Source: Synaphobranchus kaupii (Eukaryota > Chordata > Actinopteri > Anguilliformes > Synaphobranchidae). From it: a DNA stretch of 64,000 bases. Below are positions 1-17,700 of this stretch, piece after piece. Numbering within the stretch: position 1 is the first letter of the stretch; the number at the start of each line of letters is the position of its first letter. Below the pieces are notes generated by a model. It was not told where the DNA came from. It did no database searches and was given only the letters and a program-made list of their open reading frames with translations. The stretch covers positions 119,816,222-119,880,221 of the forward strand of contig CM056376.1 in assembly GCA_029718625.1 (NCBI GenBank), in the 5' to 3' direction. A program made the translations under genes and the position numbers.

Positions 1-39
1 CAACACCAATTATTCTAATGATATTATTGTTGTTACTGG

Positions 40-40
<1 letters not shown>

Positions 41-107
<67 letters not shown>
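41..107. repeat. (TTA)n microsatellite
   Basis: Nearly pure TTA/ATT trinucleotide repeat. Confidence 0.97.
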
Positions 108-108
<1 letters not shown>

Positions 109-1101
109 TAAATCTATTAATTTTGTATTATTGCTGTCGCTGTTTTGTTTATAAAGTGGTGGAAACTGCCAATTCGTCTAGTAGGTTTGTTTAACTTCAT
201 TCAATATCAAAGATAAACATTTATAAAAAATATTTTCTCTTATACGACCTAACATTTTTAAGCATCGTCAACACTCACGTATCCTATAAGGCGATAGTAT
301 AGTATAATATAGTAGTTGTATGCTGGACTATACTGATAACCTTCTACTATTCATAATTCTACATTGAGATGGTTGGGGTTGTAATTATCATTGGATTGAT
401 TTAATACTAGGCCACATGATCTAAAAATATACTATTATTGTTTTCTCATTTTCTAAGCAAACCCTTTAGTACGCCAGACATTTCGGTTTATTCTCAGATA
501 TTCTCATTCGCTTTTACTTTTACTTTCTGAACCCAATATCATTGCGAAAATTTCCCAACATCTTTTCTTTAAAACACTTGAATATTCAGTATGCCAAAGA
601 GCTGAGTATTCGAGAACCATCTTTAGAAATCAACTGCAGCTTTTATTTTACTTTTTACAGAAAAATAGAAGAAAAAAAGAGGATTGACAAAAGTCACTCA
701 GCCTCGTTTTTTTTGGTGTGACTGCTCCAAGGAAACTTCCACTTCAGGATGTGATGATTATTGTGACGAACGTGTCATTTCTGCCCATTTTTATTCACAA
801 GCAGTTCTGCCTGTTGTTCTTTCTACAGTAATTAGGTTGAATTCGGCCCAGATAGAATTACATTATTCTGCATTTCGAGCAGCAGTCCTTGACTTCCCCG
901 CTCCCCGGGGATAACCTGGCGCCTCCTGCTTCTATCAGACGGCTTAAACTGAACGAAGTACTCGGAAAACGCTGAGCAGCAGACCCGGGAGCTGCGAGAC
1001 CTCATTTGGGATTAAAAGATTGGACACTCGAAGAATAAGTGCAAGGAGGGAACATGACAACCTTAATCCCCTCTTGCAACTTGTATTTTGTATAAACACA
1101 C
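108..1101. other. AT-rich intergenic sequence, no gene seen
   Basis: No exon-like frame with splice signals and no clear repeat. A short open frame at 684-914 lacks conserved features. This is distal tlx3 upstream sequence. Confidence 0.5.
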
Positions 1102-1167
<66 letters not shown>

Positions 1168-1184
1168 GTCTGTCTGTCTGTCTG
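1102..1184. repeat. (TCTA)n then (TCTG)n compound microsatellite
   Basis: About 16 TCTA units pass directly into about five TCTG units, a typical compound tetranucleotide repeat. Confidence 0.97.
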
Positions 1185-5812
<4,628 letters not shown>

Positions 5813-6296
5813 ATGAACACAACAATGGAGCACACTGGGGTCGAAGAAGTCAACCAGACTCATCAACAGCACGAGCCTATTAGCTTTGGGATTGATCAGA
5901 TTTTGAATAGCACGGACCAGGCCACCAGCTGCATGCTACCGAACCGGACCAGCGACGCGGATTACCAGCTGGCCTCCAACGTCTATTCTAATGGCTACAA
6001 TAGTGTGTACAACCCCGCTTGCTCTATGGCTGCAGGGCTCGCGGGTTCGTACAATGTCAACATGAACATGAATGTGAGCATGAATATGAACGTAAATGTA
6101 AACTCGGGTAATGCTGGAGGGGTTATTCGGGTTCCTGCCCACAGACCGATGCCGCCAACCCCTCACCCAACTGCCTCCACTCATCCAGCGGGCATCGCGG
6201 CCGGCATGCCCACCGTGCCAACAATATCTACCATGGGGAACTTTACCTTTCCGTGGATGGAAAGCAGTAGACGTTTTGCAAAAGACAGACTGACAG
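5813..6296 (+). CDS. tlx3: tlx3 coding exon 1 (N-terminal repressor and hexapeptide region)
   Basis: This exon encodes residues 1-161 plus one base of codon 162. The ATG at 5813 is the first in frame; a second ATG at 5825 (Met5) could also be used, and nothing visible decides between them. The exon carries the Eh1 motif ([12 protein letters not shown]), a run of alternating Asn with Met or Val around residues 80-96, the VIRVPAHRP block and [10 protein letters not shown] near its end. The donor is ACAG|GTAAGG at 6296/6297, phase 1. Reading past the donor gives a non-homologous tail that stops at 6382, so that extension is intronic. Confidence 0.93.
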
Positions 6297-8727
6297 GTAA
6301 GGTGCTTCTGACTTTCTTACTTTTCGCCAGTTGGATAAAAAAAATGTATCTTAATAAAAAAGCACAACAGCGTGTTTTATAACCAAGCATGTCTAGTAGC
6401 TGAAGGAATTTAAGGCAAATATAAGACATCTGGTTCAGTGCATCAATGCAACTGTAGGCCTAAAATATATTAAATGCGCAGGAAAATTAACAACTATTCC
6501 GTAAACTGTTGTTTTCTTGGGACAATGTGTACCGAAAATATCAAGAGCAATAAAAAAGTATGCTGCTCCAATGCTGCTGTTAGGCATTATTGCAAATTAC
6601 AAAAAATAAATAATGAAATAGATCTATATCAGTAATGTACAAAAAAAGTTATTGTATTGGACCTTCAAGATAAGGTATATATGTTTATAAAACACTTTAA
6701 TTCCAGTATTAATAAACAAGTGTTAATAACTTATGAAAAACAACGTGAAACGTACAATATAATAATAATTATTATTATTATAAACGCTTTTATTCAGGGC
6801 CACATCCAAAGCCGAGTAACACTATCAATACCAATCGCCTTAATAATGTGAAACTTGCAAATAGATTAAACACATTACTGTAATTTTATAAGTGTGAAAA
6901 TACATTTTGGCCACAGTCCCCCATTAGGTATTTGAATTTAGGCTATTTTTTCAAATAATAAACATTAAATAGTTTTAAATGTCAGGTGTGAAAATAACCA
7001 CATCTAAGTTTTCTTTTTAAATTGACTGCTAAGCTTGAATTTATTATATTAGGGTATGTATGATTTAAAAAAAAACATTGCATGTACTTTTTAAAATTCC
7101 CTGCGTAGGTCTGGATATTTGTTTTCATCTAGTAGTGGACATTCATTATTCCTTGAGTTGCATCCCATTCCTTTTTTGAGTTCCATATGTATAGAATTCC
7201 TGAATGTTATGGACTCAGATGTATCTGATCCTTAATATATGGAAATATTATATGTAAAAAAATGATTTATTTACTATACATTTCATGTATAGATTTACTA
7301 TGTTTGTCTGTAATTTTGGTTATTATGTTTAAAAGATAGGCTATAGCCTGCACGGTAATACTATTGTATAAGCCTACTATGTTAGGCTACTAATCTGCAT
7401 GCAATGACGTTTATGCAGGCTACACGCATACTTTCCATTCAAAAGAGAAAGCTATCATAGCAGTATTACGCTAGCATAAAAAATGGTTCGCGGATCAAGC
7501 TTTAAAAAAGTTCAGTTGGTGTCCAGCATGAATTTTCTGTTGTCGCTGTATAGACTGGTGCTGCAAATGAAATCTGAGAATACGTATGTGATGATATTAT
7601 GTAATATATATTAGAATAGGTGAACTTATATATTTTTTCAAAGTCAGATACAGGCCCACTATTGTTATTATTAGTAGCCTGCTACTAACACAACACCTCC
7701 ACTGTTGCTGCTCCAACTATATTTCTATTGTAAGGCTTCTGATAGCATTGCATCTACTACTACTACTACTACTACTGGGCAACTTTGTTTTAACTGAATC
7801 GCCCTTGTCAGCTAATGGTTACTTCAATCACCACAGAGAGCCTTATATTAAATGTAGGCTATATGCTCTCATTCAATATGGCAGCAGTGAATGGTGCTTG
7901 TGGAATCACCCAGAGCAACCGCGCCATTGCGCGAAAAGCAATCGTCCCCATAAAAGTGTAACGGACACTCGGATATCTCATATAATTTTTCCTAAGGCTG
8001 TTTTAGAATCATGGCGTGGTTTTCTGGAAATTGTAACTATTATATTTTCAGAAAATAATATGATTGTTTATGTTATGACTGTTATGTTTTAAACCTGGAA
8101 ATAGCCTACGTATTCGTTGCACCGTGTAGGCTAGGCCTCGTTTCAGAGTATAGCCTAGTAACAATTAACAATGAACTTCGTTTTCGGCAATAATAATAAG
8201 TGCCAGGTATGGTTCCTCTCTTGTTTGCTAGTGCGCCTGAGGTAAACTTCGTCATCTGCAGTAATTAAAGGAAATGACTTCGATGGTGGAGCCCAGGAGA
8301 GGGAGAGTCAGGCACCTGCTTCGGATGTGATTTGAACATACTTAACTAACTAAACGAATTAATACAAATTAATTGCTGTGATCAAGCTCGGAGTTTCATT
8401 TTCATCCCACGTTTGTGAATGCGCTATGATGTTACTGTTGCCTTCTGTTATTTGTCATTTGCAAAAGCTTTGGCTTTTGGGGTCCAAACTCTTTTGTGTA
8501 TCTTCTTGCAAATTAGAATATGATTGTCATGTTACTGCTAGCAGCGTCCCCCTCCCCCCCCGAGGACTTACAAGCAATAGTGTCAGCTCTCCGTGTTCGC
8601 CACCTGGCACTGTCAGAGCACTCGCTCAGACAAGCCATATGCATTCACAAATCGGATTTGTATACCCTTGTACGTTTCACGGTCTTACAAGACAATTACC
8701 ATGACCACCTCCACAACCAACAACAAC

Positions 8728-8783
<56 letters not shown>

Positions 8784-11700
8784 TAATACATGTTCTAACA
8801 ATTAGAAAGACAAAACAAGCGACTTTAAATAGCAAAACAATTAGAAAACTCTACAAATAGCAACGCGGACATTCAAAACTTCTGTATATGCATGCTCATT
8901 TTAACATCATGGTGTAAATGACAGTGATTGATTAACCAGCAGTCTTTCCAAAATTAAATAACTCTGTGTGGGCTTTCCAGTTTTCTAGTTTTCTTGCACA
9001 CTTGTCAGATATAGGTGATGACTGATGATACACGTACACATACTTTATTGTGGGGCCATGGGTGTGTACTACATCACTGATGAGCTCAGTCTAAATATAA
9101 TTAGTGGTACAGTACAATGTCACTTTATATTTAGTTACTGACCCCAAACAGTGAAAAAGGCAGGTCACATGGGCTATAAGTCGTGGGTACAGGGCCTGGC
9201 AAGCCATAAAGTCTTGCCCAAGATCTACAGCTATTCAGCCCGTGCTGTGCCAGGGCTGAAGAGTCAAGTAGAGGCCTGCAGCCTACAGGAGAAAAAAAAG
9301 ACGTGTCATGGAGACAAGGTAATGTGTTATTGGCAGGTACGCAGAGACCAAGGTGTAATCTGGGGCCAAGGGACATAAACTGTCAGCATAAAGACACCAG
9401 CTACCACCTCTCATCCAATTTCTGTGCATGACTGACGCCATCTGCGCTTTCCATCACCTAAAAATACATCGCGCTGAACTGGTAACCTTGTGTGTAACCT
9501 ATCAGGTATTTCCCCTTTTCCACAGAGGTGGCGGATATGGCAGTGATGGTCAGTGGGAATCTCTGTGATTCAGTGGCATACACAGCCTGGACTGACTGGC
9601 ACTTTTTGAAACGGTGGCGCAACACATTGCTGACATTGATTGAGTGTTTATAAACAAATTAGCCTCAATAGCTGAGACGTTTAACTGTCACCTTGATGGT
9701 TGTGTGCACATGAATGAGTGGAAATGGGTAATGGGGTCTACAACATCCAAAATGTTGCTGTTCCTAGATCTCGACTGGTCAGTCTTGCCCTTATATTGAT
9801 TAGAGCTCATTAAAGGAATGCCTACCCACGCATAACTATAATAACTGGATGTATCTAACTGTACACGCACATTGGATTTCTTTGCCAAATAAAGCTACTG
9901 TGAAAACACATCACAGCAACAACCTCACTTTATCAGTGTGAAAAAGGACAATCTTGTCAAATTGATTTTACATGAAGCAATATTATATGATTTTTTCCGA
10001 TTTTTTCATTGCTATATTCTTTGACAATAGGGTCTTGAAATAGAAGTCAATTAGCAATAAATATGAGGCATGGGTGGATCTCCGTACAAAACAAATTTCA
10101 AAATGCAAGTCCTAATATCCACTAATTCAACTATATGATAATTGGAATTACCCCTTTAAACATATACATACTTTGCATTTACTGTTTTATTGGTATTGGT
10201 TGGCAAATTACTATTTCAAAATTGCCCCTACAGGGTCGTGTAGAAATTGCATCTATCAGAATCAGTATGAAGCCTACGTGTTATTGCAAAAGGCCCGTCC
10301 CTCTTCTTGGGTGTAGCCTATATTTGCGCTTCAGAATATGTCCAGTATGCAGCTATTTCTGGCCATGCCCCTCCCATTATTTCATGAGTATGAAAATGAA
10401 TAAGTATATATTGTCTGTGTACATTACTTTTTTAACATTTACATTATTTATTGGTAAAGCATCTATAATGAAAATAATTTACATATACGTAGTCTACAAC
10501 ATTAATAGGCCAAATAAATAAAAGCTACTGAAGTATTTTCCTGTATTATGCTATAGTAAACAGTCCAATATTGCTTTTCGTTACAATGGAGAATGTTAAA
10601 AAACGAACAGTTTCGGCTTTCTAAGATTTATTCTAAGCCGGAGTTATTTTTAATCTAGTACTACATTTAGACTGTAAACTTACTTCAGAGTTAAATTGCT
10701 ATGATTACTATCCCCAGTTGAGTTATGTAAAAAAAACAAAAAAAAACAGACAAAACGCGCGCAAGCCATAGGTGACGAAGAGCACAGTAAATCGTGTAAA
10801 AGTTTGTCACAGTTTGCACATTGTAAAATTAATGTCCAGTTCAGCATCGCTTAGAGAGTCGTTAAATCTCTACTGTGAAGGAGTTTGCACATTGTAAAGA
10901 ATAATGTTGGCAGTTGCGTAGGGTATGCTATCGCTTAAATAGTTGTTGCATCTTGAAGCAAAGCAAACCCAGTGCGCAAAATGCCACAAAATGTCGTGAA
11001 AAGCCGTTGAAAAGGCGTCCAACACGTCTGTTGTTCACTGGGAAGGAACCACTTGAGATGCAAGCCTTAACACAGGCGTTGTAATATATCTAGCCTTTGT
11101 AATTGAGCCCGATTTTTGGCAATCCGTTTACCAGCGCAAATATTTAACAATATAGTATTTAATGGTAAATAATGGCTGTCTAGTCTGTTTGGAATTGAAT
11201 CGTGTTTGTTTCCATCTTCAGAATAATATTTACTTCCTTTTAGTCCGAGCAATATGAGTTAGCCACTGTTCTGACGTGGCACATATTTAACTGGATAAAA
11301 ATGAGGGACAGTATGGATTCCTGCACATTAAATATTCACAATGCTGGGCTTTCCTCGTTAATTATTCAGGATAGGGATTGATATGTCAACTGAAAAAGCT
11401 ATGATGTAAATATTCTTATCAACCCTATTCATAGTCACCGAGGGCCAGTCGTTTAACAGGGTTCATCTTCTGTTAATTTTTGAGAGCTTAGTGCATCAAG
11501 CGTTGCACAAAGGCTGCATTGCATTTCGGACCACTTCACTTTATCCTTTATAAACAATTTAATATGCTCCAGGCATTATTAGACTAGTATTCAAATAAAC
11601 ACCATCCTATGTTTGATTCATTTAATTAATTAGATTTTTATGAAATTACTAGGCACACAGAGTCCTTGGATTTAATTTATTTTTTAGTTTATTCTACACG

Positions 11701-14700
11701 TGTTTAGGCTACACGATATTCTGCCATTCCGTTCGAGTAGTTTCTGAAGCGGAACATAACTAAGATGTTTTTCACTGGGCCACCGGGAAGGTCTCTCATT
11801 TTCACATGCGTTCCCTTTCATATTAAATTGCATGCGCTGGAGCTCACCGCAATTGTCACAGCGTAAAAATAACAGCCGACAGACCCGGCACGAGGCAGCC
11901 AGGCGATTTGATATTAAGAAGAAACCGGACATATTTGGAGCGAGATGTGCAGAAATATAACACCTCTGTTATATTATATTGTGAATTGACTCCTTGGCAG
12001 TTTATGAGTCTGAGAGCTTAAACAGCCCTGTCTTTCAAGTCAACAAACACAGTTATGTTCTGTAGTCACTGGGAGGTGCGGAAAGGATTGTATGTGAGCA
12101 TTGTAAGTCAAGGACCGTTTTCCGCCTGATTCAGAGTTGTAATTTAACGCGGTAAAAGTAACTATGCTACATTCGCATGCATATAGTCTATTATAGGGCC
12201 GTTGTCTGCGGTCATATATTTTGAACCATAAAAATACGTGATTTTAACATTTCAAGGTGCTGTATTTCCTGTCTGCGCATAATAGTCCGGTATTTCAAAA
12301 TTAGGCTTACAAAGGTGCTTTGTTGAAGAACTTGAAATGCGCCAGTTCAGTATTAAAAATACATATTTATAGAATATTAAGATCTTACAGTTTGCATATC
12401 AAAATGACTGAATTGGCTTACAAAATCTGGTGCAGATTGAATAATCTTAAAATATATTTTGTAATAATAAAGAAATACGATTCAACATTTTCACACCCCT
12501 GCAGGTTTAATATGATATTTTTGTAGATGTGCATTATTTTAGGCCTTCTGTATGTGTAGGCTATGACTCATTTTGGCGCTGGCGTCAAAGGTAAAAGCTG
12601 TGGAGGTAATTGTCCACTCCATTGAGGAAACTTGCACATAGTGTTGCAGGCCTTTGCAGAGTGTGCAGTTTTCCTCTGCTGCTGGCAGAGATGATGTTGA
12701 CTCAGGCCCACAGGAGATTTATCCTCTCTCTCCCTTGACCATTAATTGGAGCCAAAGGCCTTGCCATGGACTTTTCAGAATGAGAGAGAGAGAGAGAGAG
12801 AGATAGCGCAAGTGAGCACCAACAGGCCACAGCCACTTGCCTGTAGCAGAACACTCAGTGCTAAAACAGGAGAGAATCAGATCACGTTGGCTGGTTTCTG
12901 ACAACAACAGAGCGGAGTGCATAGACACATTGCCATGTGAGGCCCATTCTGTGTATTGGCTGGTTATATTACTCTATGTAGTAGCAGGCGGTGGCAGTTG
13001 CTTTAGAGATAGTTTTTGGGATGATTGAGGAATTTCATTGTGCAGTGGGGGGTGCTCGTTTTACAGAGGCGATAATGACCTCCCCAACAAATAAATATGA
13101 ATTGATAGGAGGCAAGATGCATGTGATGGCGGGTATGATGACTCTGACATCAGGGGAAAATAACAGTCGCGAGCTCAGGAAAAGTAAAGACGATTTACTG
13201 TTTGTCGTGGAGGCTGTTTATTTTTCTGAAGAGCTCTTTGGTGGTTCAATTCCCAGTCTAAAGGCAAAACCTAATGACAGCCGCATAAAACCACATTTCG
13301 CGCAGCAGTTTAATAAATAGCAATAGATGTTGCTGGTATATTTCAATATCCCCCTTTGAATCTTTTACAGATATATTCATTAGATTGCAACAAAGGTAAT
13401 TTTCACAATGGGAAAGAGAGACCTTGTCGCGAGAAAGTGTTATTAAGTAGAAATGATTCCGTTACGGGCCACAATTTCTCCACGGCAGCATTTACTGTGA
13501 TATGCTGATAGTAAATTTTATTACTGGTGCAGATGATCTCTGGGCGAAGCCCCTGAGTGATTTGAAAAAGGGCTTTATTTCCCATTTAACGTGGTTCTGT
13601 AGTGTTAACGATCGTTTGGGCCGGAGATAATGACGTGCTAATGAGAGATACATCTTCAAGTGAATATCTGTATCCCCCACTGAGCTGCTGTAGACACTCA
13701 GATGCCATGGTCACCTTAGGAGAAAAAGATTTTAAGTGAAGCAACGTCATGGGTGGAGTTAAATCAGGCCCTTCTCTGTTTTTAGCCATCTGACTTCAAG
13801 CCTTTTATGTGTCAAAGCTGCTTATCAGGATAACCTTCCCCTCCGCCAAATGGCCTACACCCCCCCCCCCCCCTTATTATTCATAAAGTACATTAAAAAA
13901 AACTATATTTAATGTAATTTTTGCAGGTTTGGCTATAGACTGTCAGTCAATTATCAAAAGCAAATTATGGTAATTAATAAGCCCTTTTTAAAATCACCAC
14001 AATATAACAATGATTGCTCCCATTCAATAATAATACACATTAAGGGGCAGATTTACCTTTAGCGTGTGCAAAATCTTTTAGCACATGCAACACTAATAAC
14101 ACAAACAATGATTGGTGCAAAACAAATACCATGACCAATCATTGGTCATGTTATTGGTTTTGCGTGTGCTAAAAGTTTTTGCACACACAAAAGGTCTTAG
14201 TAAATCAGACCCATAGTTTGGTAGCATTCACAGTGCAGCAATAGCAGAGGACAGGTGTCCTGTTCTTTTATATATCACTGTTATTAAGTGCTGAGAATGC
14301 AGGTAGAAGGAAATCTTGAAGATGGAAGGGTCAATATTGCCTGGAGCCACCAGATAAAACGCATTTAAAATAAGATTTTAAAAAAAACTGATGTTGCTGC
14401 TTGAGCGATTTGAAAACCAATCACAGGGAAAAGGGCAACATTAAGTTTATATTTGGTAAATGAAATCCTGAGCACCCCAAAATTATGTTGACAATGGGTT
14501 TATCAAATTTTAATGCCACCTTTGATATGTCCATCAGGACACAGTTATTACATCAAGCTTCAAAGGCAAATAAGAGACATGATTGGTAATCCCCTTTGGA
14601 AATGCTCAGATAACAATTTTCTCTGATGGCTGTAATCATACAGAACGTGCATTGTGGCAAACTGTTTAGCCTGTAATTTGAAATACTTGTACTAGATTTT

Positions 14701-17700
14701 CATTTTGTTGTGTGGACTGGAACGTAATTCTAACAAATAACAGGGATTTGTGTGATAAGGTCTGCAAGTGAATAATTTGTTACCGTACTGTATTATAATG
14801 AAGATGACTGCTACCATTCAATATTCAGATTATTTCAGTTTTTGAAGGGAAACACTGATGTAAGCCATATTTATCAGTATATGAGGAAAAAAACGGAGAC
14901 AGGGTATTTATTTATAATGTTACTGTTAGGGAAATTACCCTTACACTTACCATTGTCCATTTTATAGTCACTGCCTGAAATAAGTAATTTTTTTCTCCAT
15001 TGATTATTCTAGCAGTCTTTTGAAAATTGCCGTCATGTTCTTGAAGACCGTATAAAGCAGAGAGGCAGTTTTAGTCATTTTAATTTAGATTAAATTGAAC
15101 CCAAATGAAATGGCCCCAGTGTTTTTTTATGTGGTTTCTACATACCGTTTCTATATACCGCTTCATCACAGTTAAGAATAATGAAATATGAAAGAGCATG
15201 ACCCCTCTCTTGTAGCATTTGGCTATATTGCAGCGTTATGCATGCTATTTAACTTCAATTGCATGTGAGCATGTTGGCATGGGCATATATTGGACCATAT
15301 TCTAGAGGCCCAAACTACTACCAATGTATTGCGGTTTCTCCACTGGCCTAAACCTCCACATAAGGCAGATGTTGTATTTATAAAGGTTAAATTGTGACCT
15401 CTCCACTTGTACTCCTGGGCTAACAACACAAAATCCTCCCTTAAATTCTTTCAAGCTTGTCCACAATTTTTTTTCTTTCTCTGGGGCAATATAACAGAGA
15501 TCCCTGTTTTATTGCTGAAACACTCAAAAATGTCAATTTACTAAAACCTAGCAAAGCATGTTATGCTGTAATACGTGCGCATCGGTCGTTCTGAAAATGC
15601 CACTTTGCTTTTGCGATTATGGATATTTTCCTCCTTTTTTAATTAATGGTTAATTTTAGCGCATCCATTAACACACCGACCACGGGAGATTAATATCCCG
15701 ATGTCAGGGATCACTTCAAGTACTGTTCATCTAAGTGCCAACGGAGCGCCTCACTTCCCGTCAACCCCTAAAGCATCTTTAGTGCGGATGAATTTTGATT
15801 GCTCTCGCTGAATGCGGATCATCAATCTCTCAACACAGCGCTGCTGTTCCTATGGGACGCCATCGCAGATGTTTTCATATGCGCCACGGCTCCCGGTGCT
15901 CAATCTGACAGCGAAAATACATTGTTTACCCTACAATACGATCACCTGCCAGGATTACAGTGGGGCGTGCTCGTCACTTCCACAGGCACAATTTGGGCTC
16001 CCAGACAATGCAAGTCAAGACGAGCAATAAGCACGTACGTACATATGTAGGCTATTGTTTGCAAATGTGAAAATGCAAATGTACTTGCAAATCAAGAGAG
16101 GAAAATAATGTTCCACCTGCTACCCCACACTTATTTCTTACAGAAAGAAAGGGCAGAGGCGAATATACGTGAAAAAATAAAAGGTGTCCATCTTGAGTTT
16201 CTGTTCTGCTCAGTTAAAAAAAAAAAAAAATCCTACAAACATTTTTTTTACAAGACAGTAAAGACTGTATATACCACAAGGTGTTAAGCCTTTTCTATGG
16301 CGTGAATTGACTGGGTAATTTTTTTAAAATAATTTTTTCTGCTTAAACACAAAATAAAATTTACTATGAGCAACACAACTAAATTTCATTTTCACAAAAT
16401 GTTCAATAATATTTCTTGGCAAAGTGTTATGGCACAATGTACGCAGAGTGGCATAAAACTTGTCAAGCTTTGATTTTGCATGCTAAACTGAGATAGCGAA
16501 AGCCCCTTAACATATATGATAGTATTGTATCTTTCCGTTAAGTATATTGCTCAGATGTATTTTTAAGAATTGAAAATATCAAACATCGTCACTTCATTGA
16601 TATAATGAATGTAAATAATACAAAATTGCAGTAAATATTAATTTCTTTAAAACATTCTCTTTGCATTTAGTCCAGTTTAATCCTACAACAGCGATTTCTC
16701 TGAAAAAAAGTTAGAGCACATCTCCTTAAAAAACTAAAAAACTGAAAATAATATGTCAAAGTGACAATGGAAATAGAGTAGAATAGAAATGGCAATAAAT
16801 GAACATAACAAACAGGTGACAGAATAAAGAAAAGGCGAGTTATACACAGTGCTTGCTCGGCAGTGATGGCACTCCTGGTAGACCAATGTGCACGGTGTCT
16901 CCTCCTTCACAGTACATTATTGTGTGTCCCCAGCTTACCACTGCTGCAGCCAGGGGACGGGGACCCTGACTATATCTCCCTCTGTTGTTCTGTAGCGGAG
17001 CAGGCAGTGGACGGACCAGTGGGAGGCCCGTGCGGCAGGGCGGGACCCCCCTCCCTGGCCGGCCTCCGCCATGTTCCGGAGGGGGAGATCAGCGGGGCCC
17101 CCGTCTGGAGCTCCGTGGAAGCGTTAGCCAAACACTGTTACCCCGATCTCGCCCTGCTGCGAGAGGCTAGTCCGCTCCTGGACTACCCCTTTCTCAAGGG
17201 CGCTTGCCCAGGTGAGTTGATGGCAGGGAGCCCCTATGGTCCTCTGGAGCATCCGGCTCTGGCTGGGACTGATTGAGCACAAATGTTGGGAGCCACACAG
17301 TGTGTCGGTGTGCACACATGGACCTTCTCTTCTGTTAATCCACTGCCCAGGAGCGACACATTTAATGACAGACAGCTTCAGGTAGTTTACAATGTAGCCC
17401 AGCTAATTAAATATCAATGAAATAGTCATGGCACAAAACTGCACAATATGCAATATGAATATGCAAAATTTAAATATTCTGACAGTAAATTTTCCTGAAA
17501 TTAAATGTAAATAAAATAAATATGTATCATTGATGTATTTGATAAACAGTGGCATCATCAATCAAACACTCAAATTTCAGTAAGACAGGAAAATAAAAAA
17601 AATGATCATGCTGGAGATTACTTCCAAAGATATGGATATACTGTATGTATGATTAGTTTGGTTGTACAAATTTGAATAAATTTGAAAATAAAAAAATGAT

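Noticed and set aside
684..914. 76-residue open frame upstream of tlx3 (checked as a possible exon of ranbp17, the next gene over in human)
   Set aside because: No similarity to any protein I recognise and no convincing splice sites.
6297..6382. Extension of the tlx3 exon 1 frame to the stop at 6382
   Set aside because: A perfect donor at 6296/6297 and the exact phase match to exon 2 show that this is intron. A truncated readthrough product is not supported.
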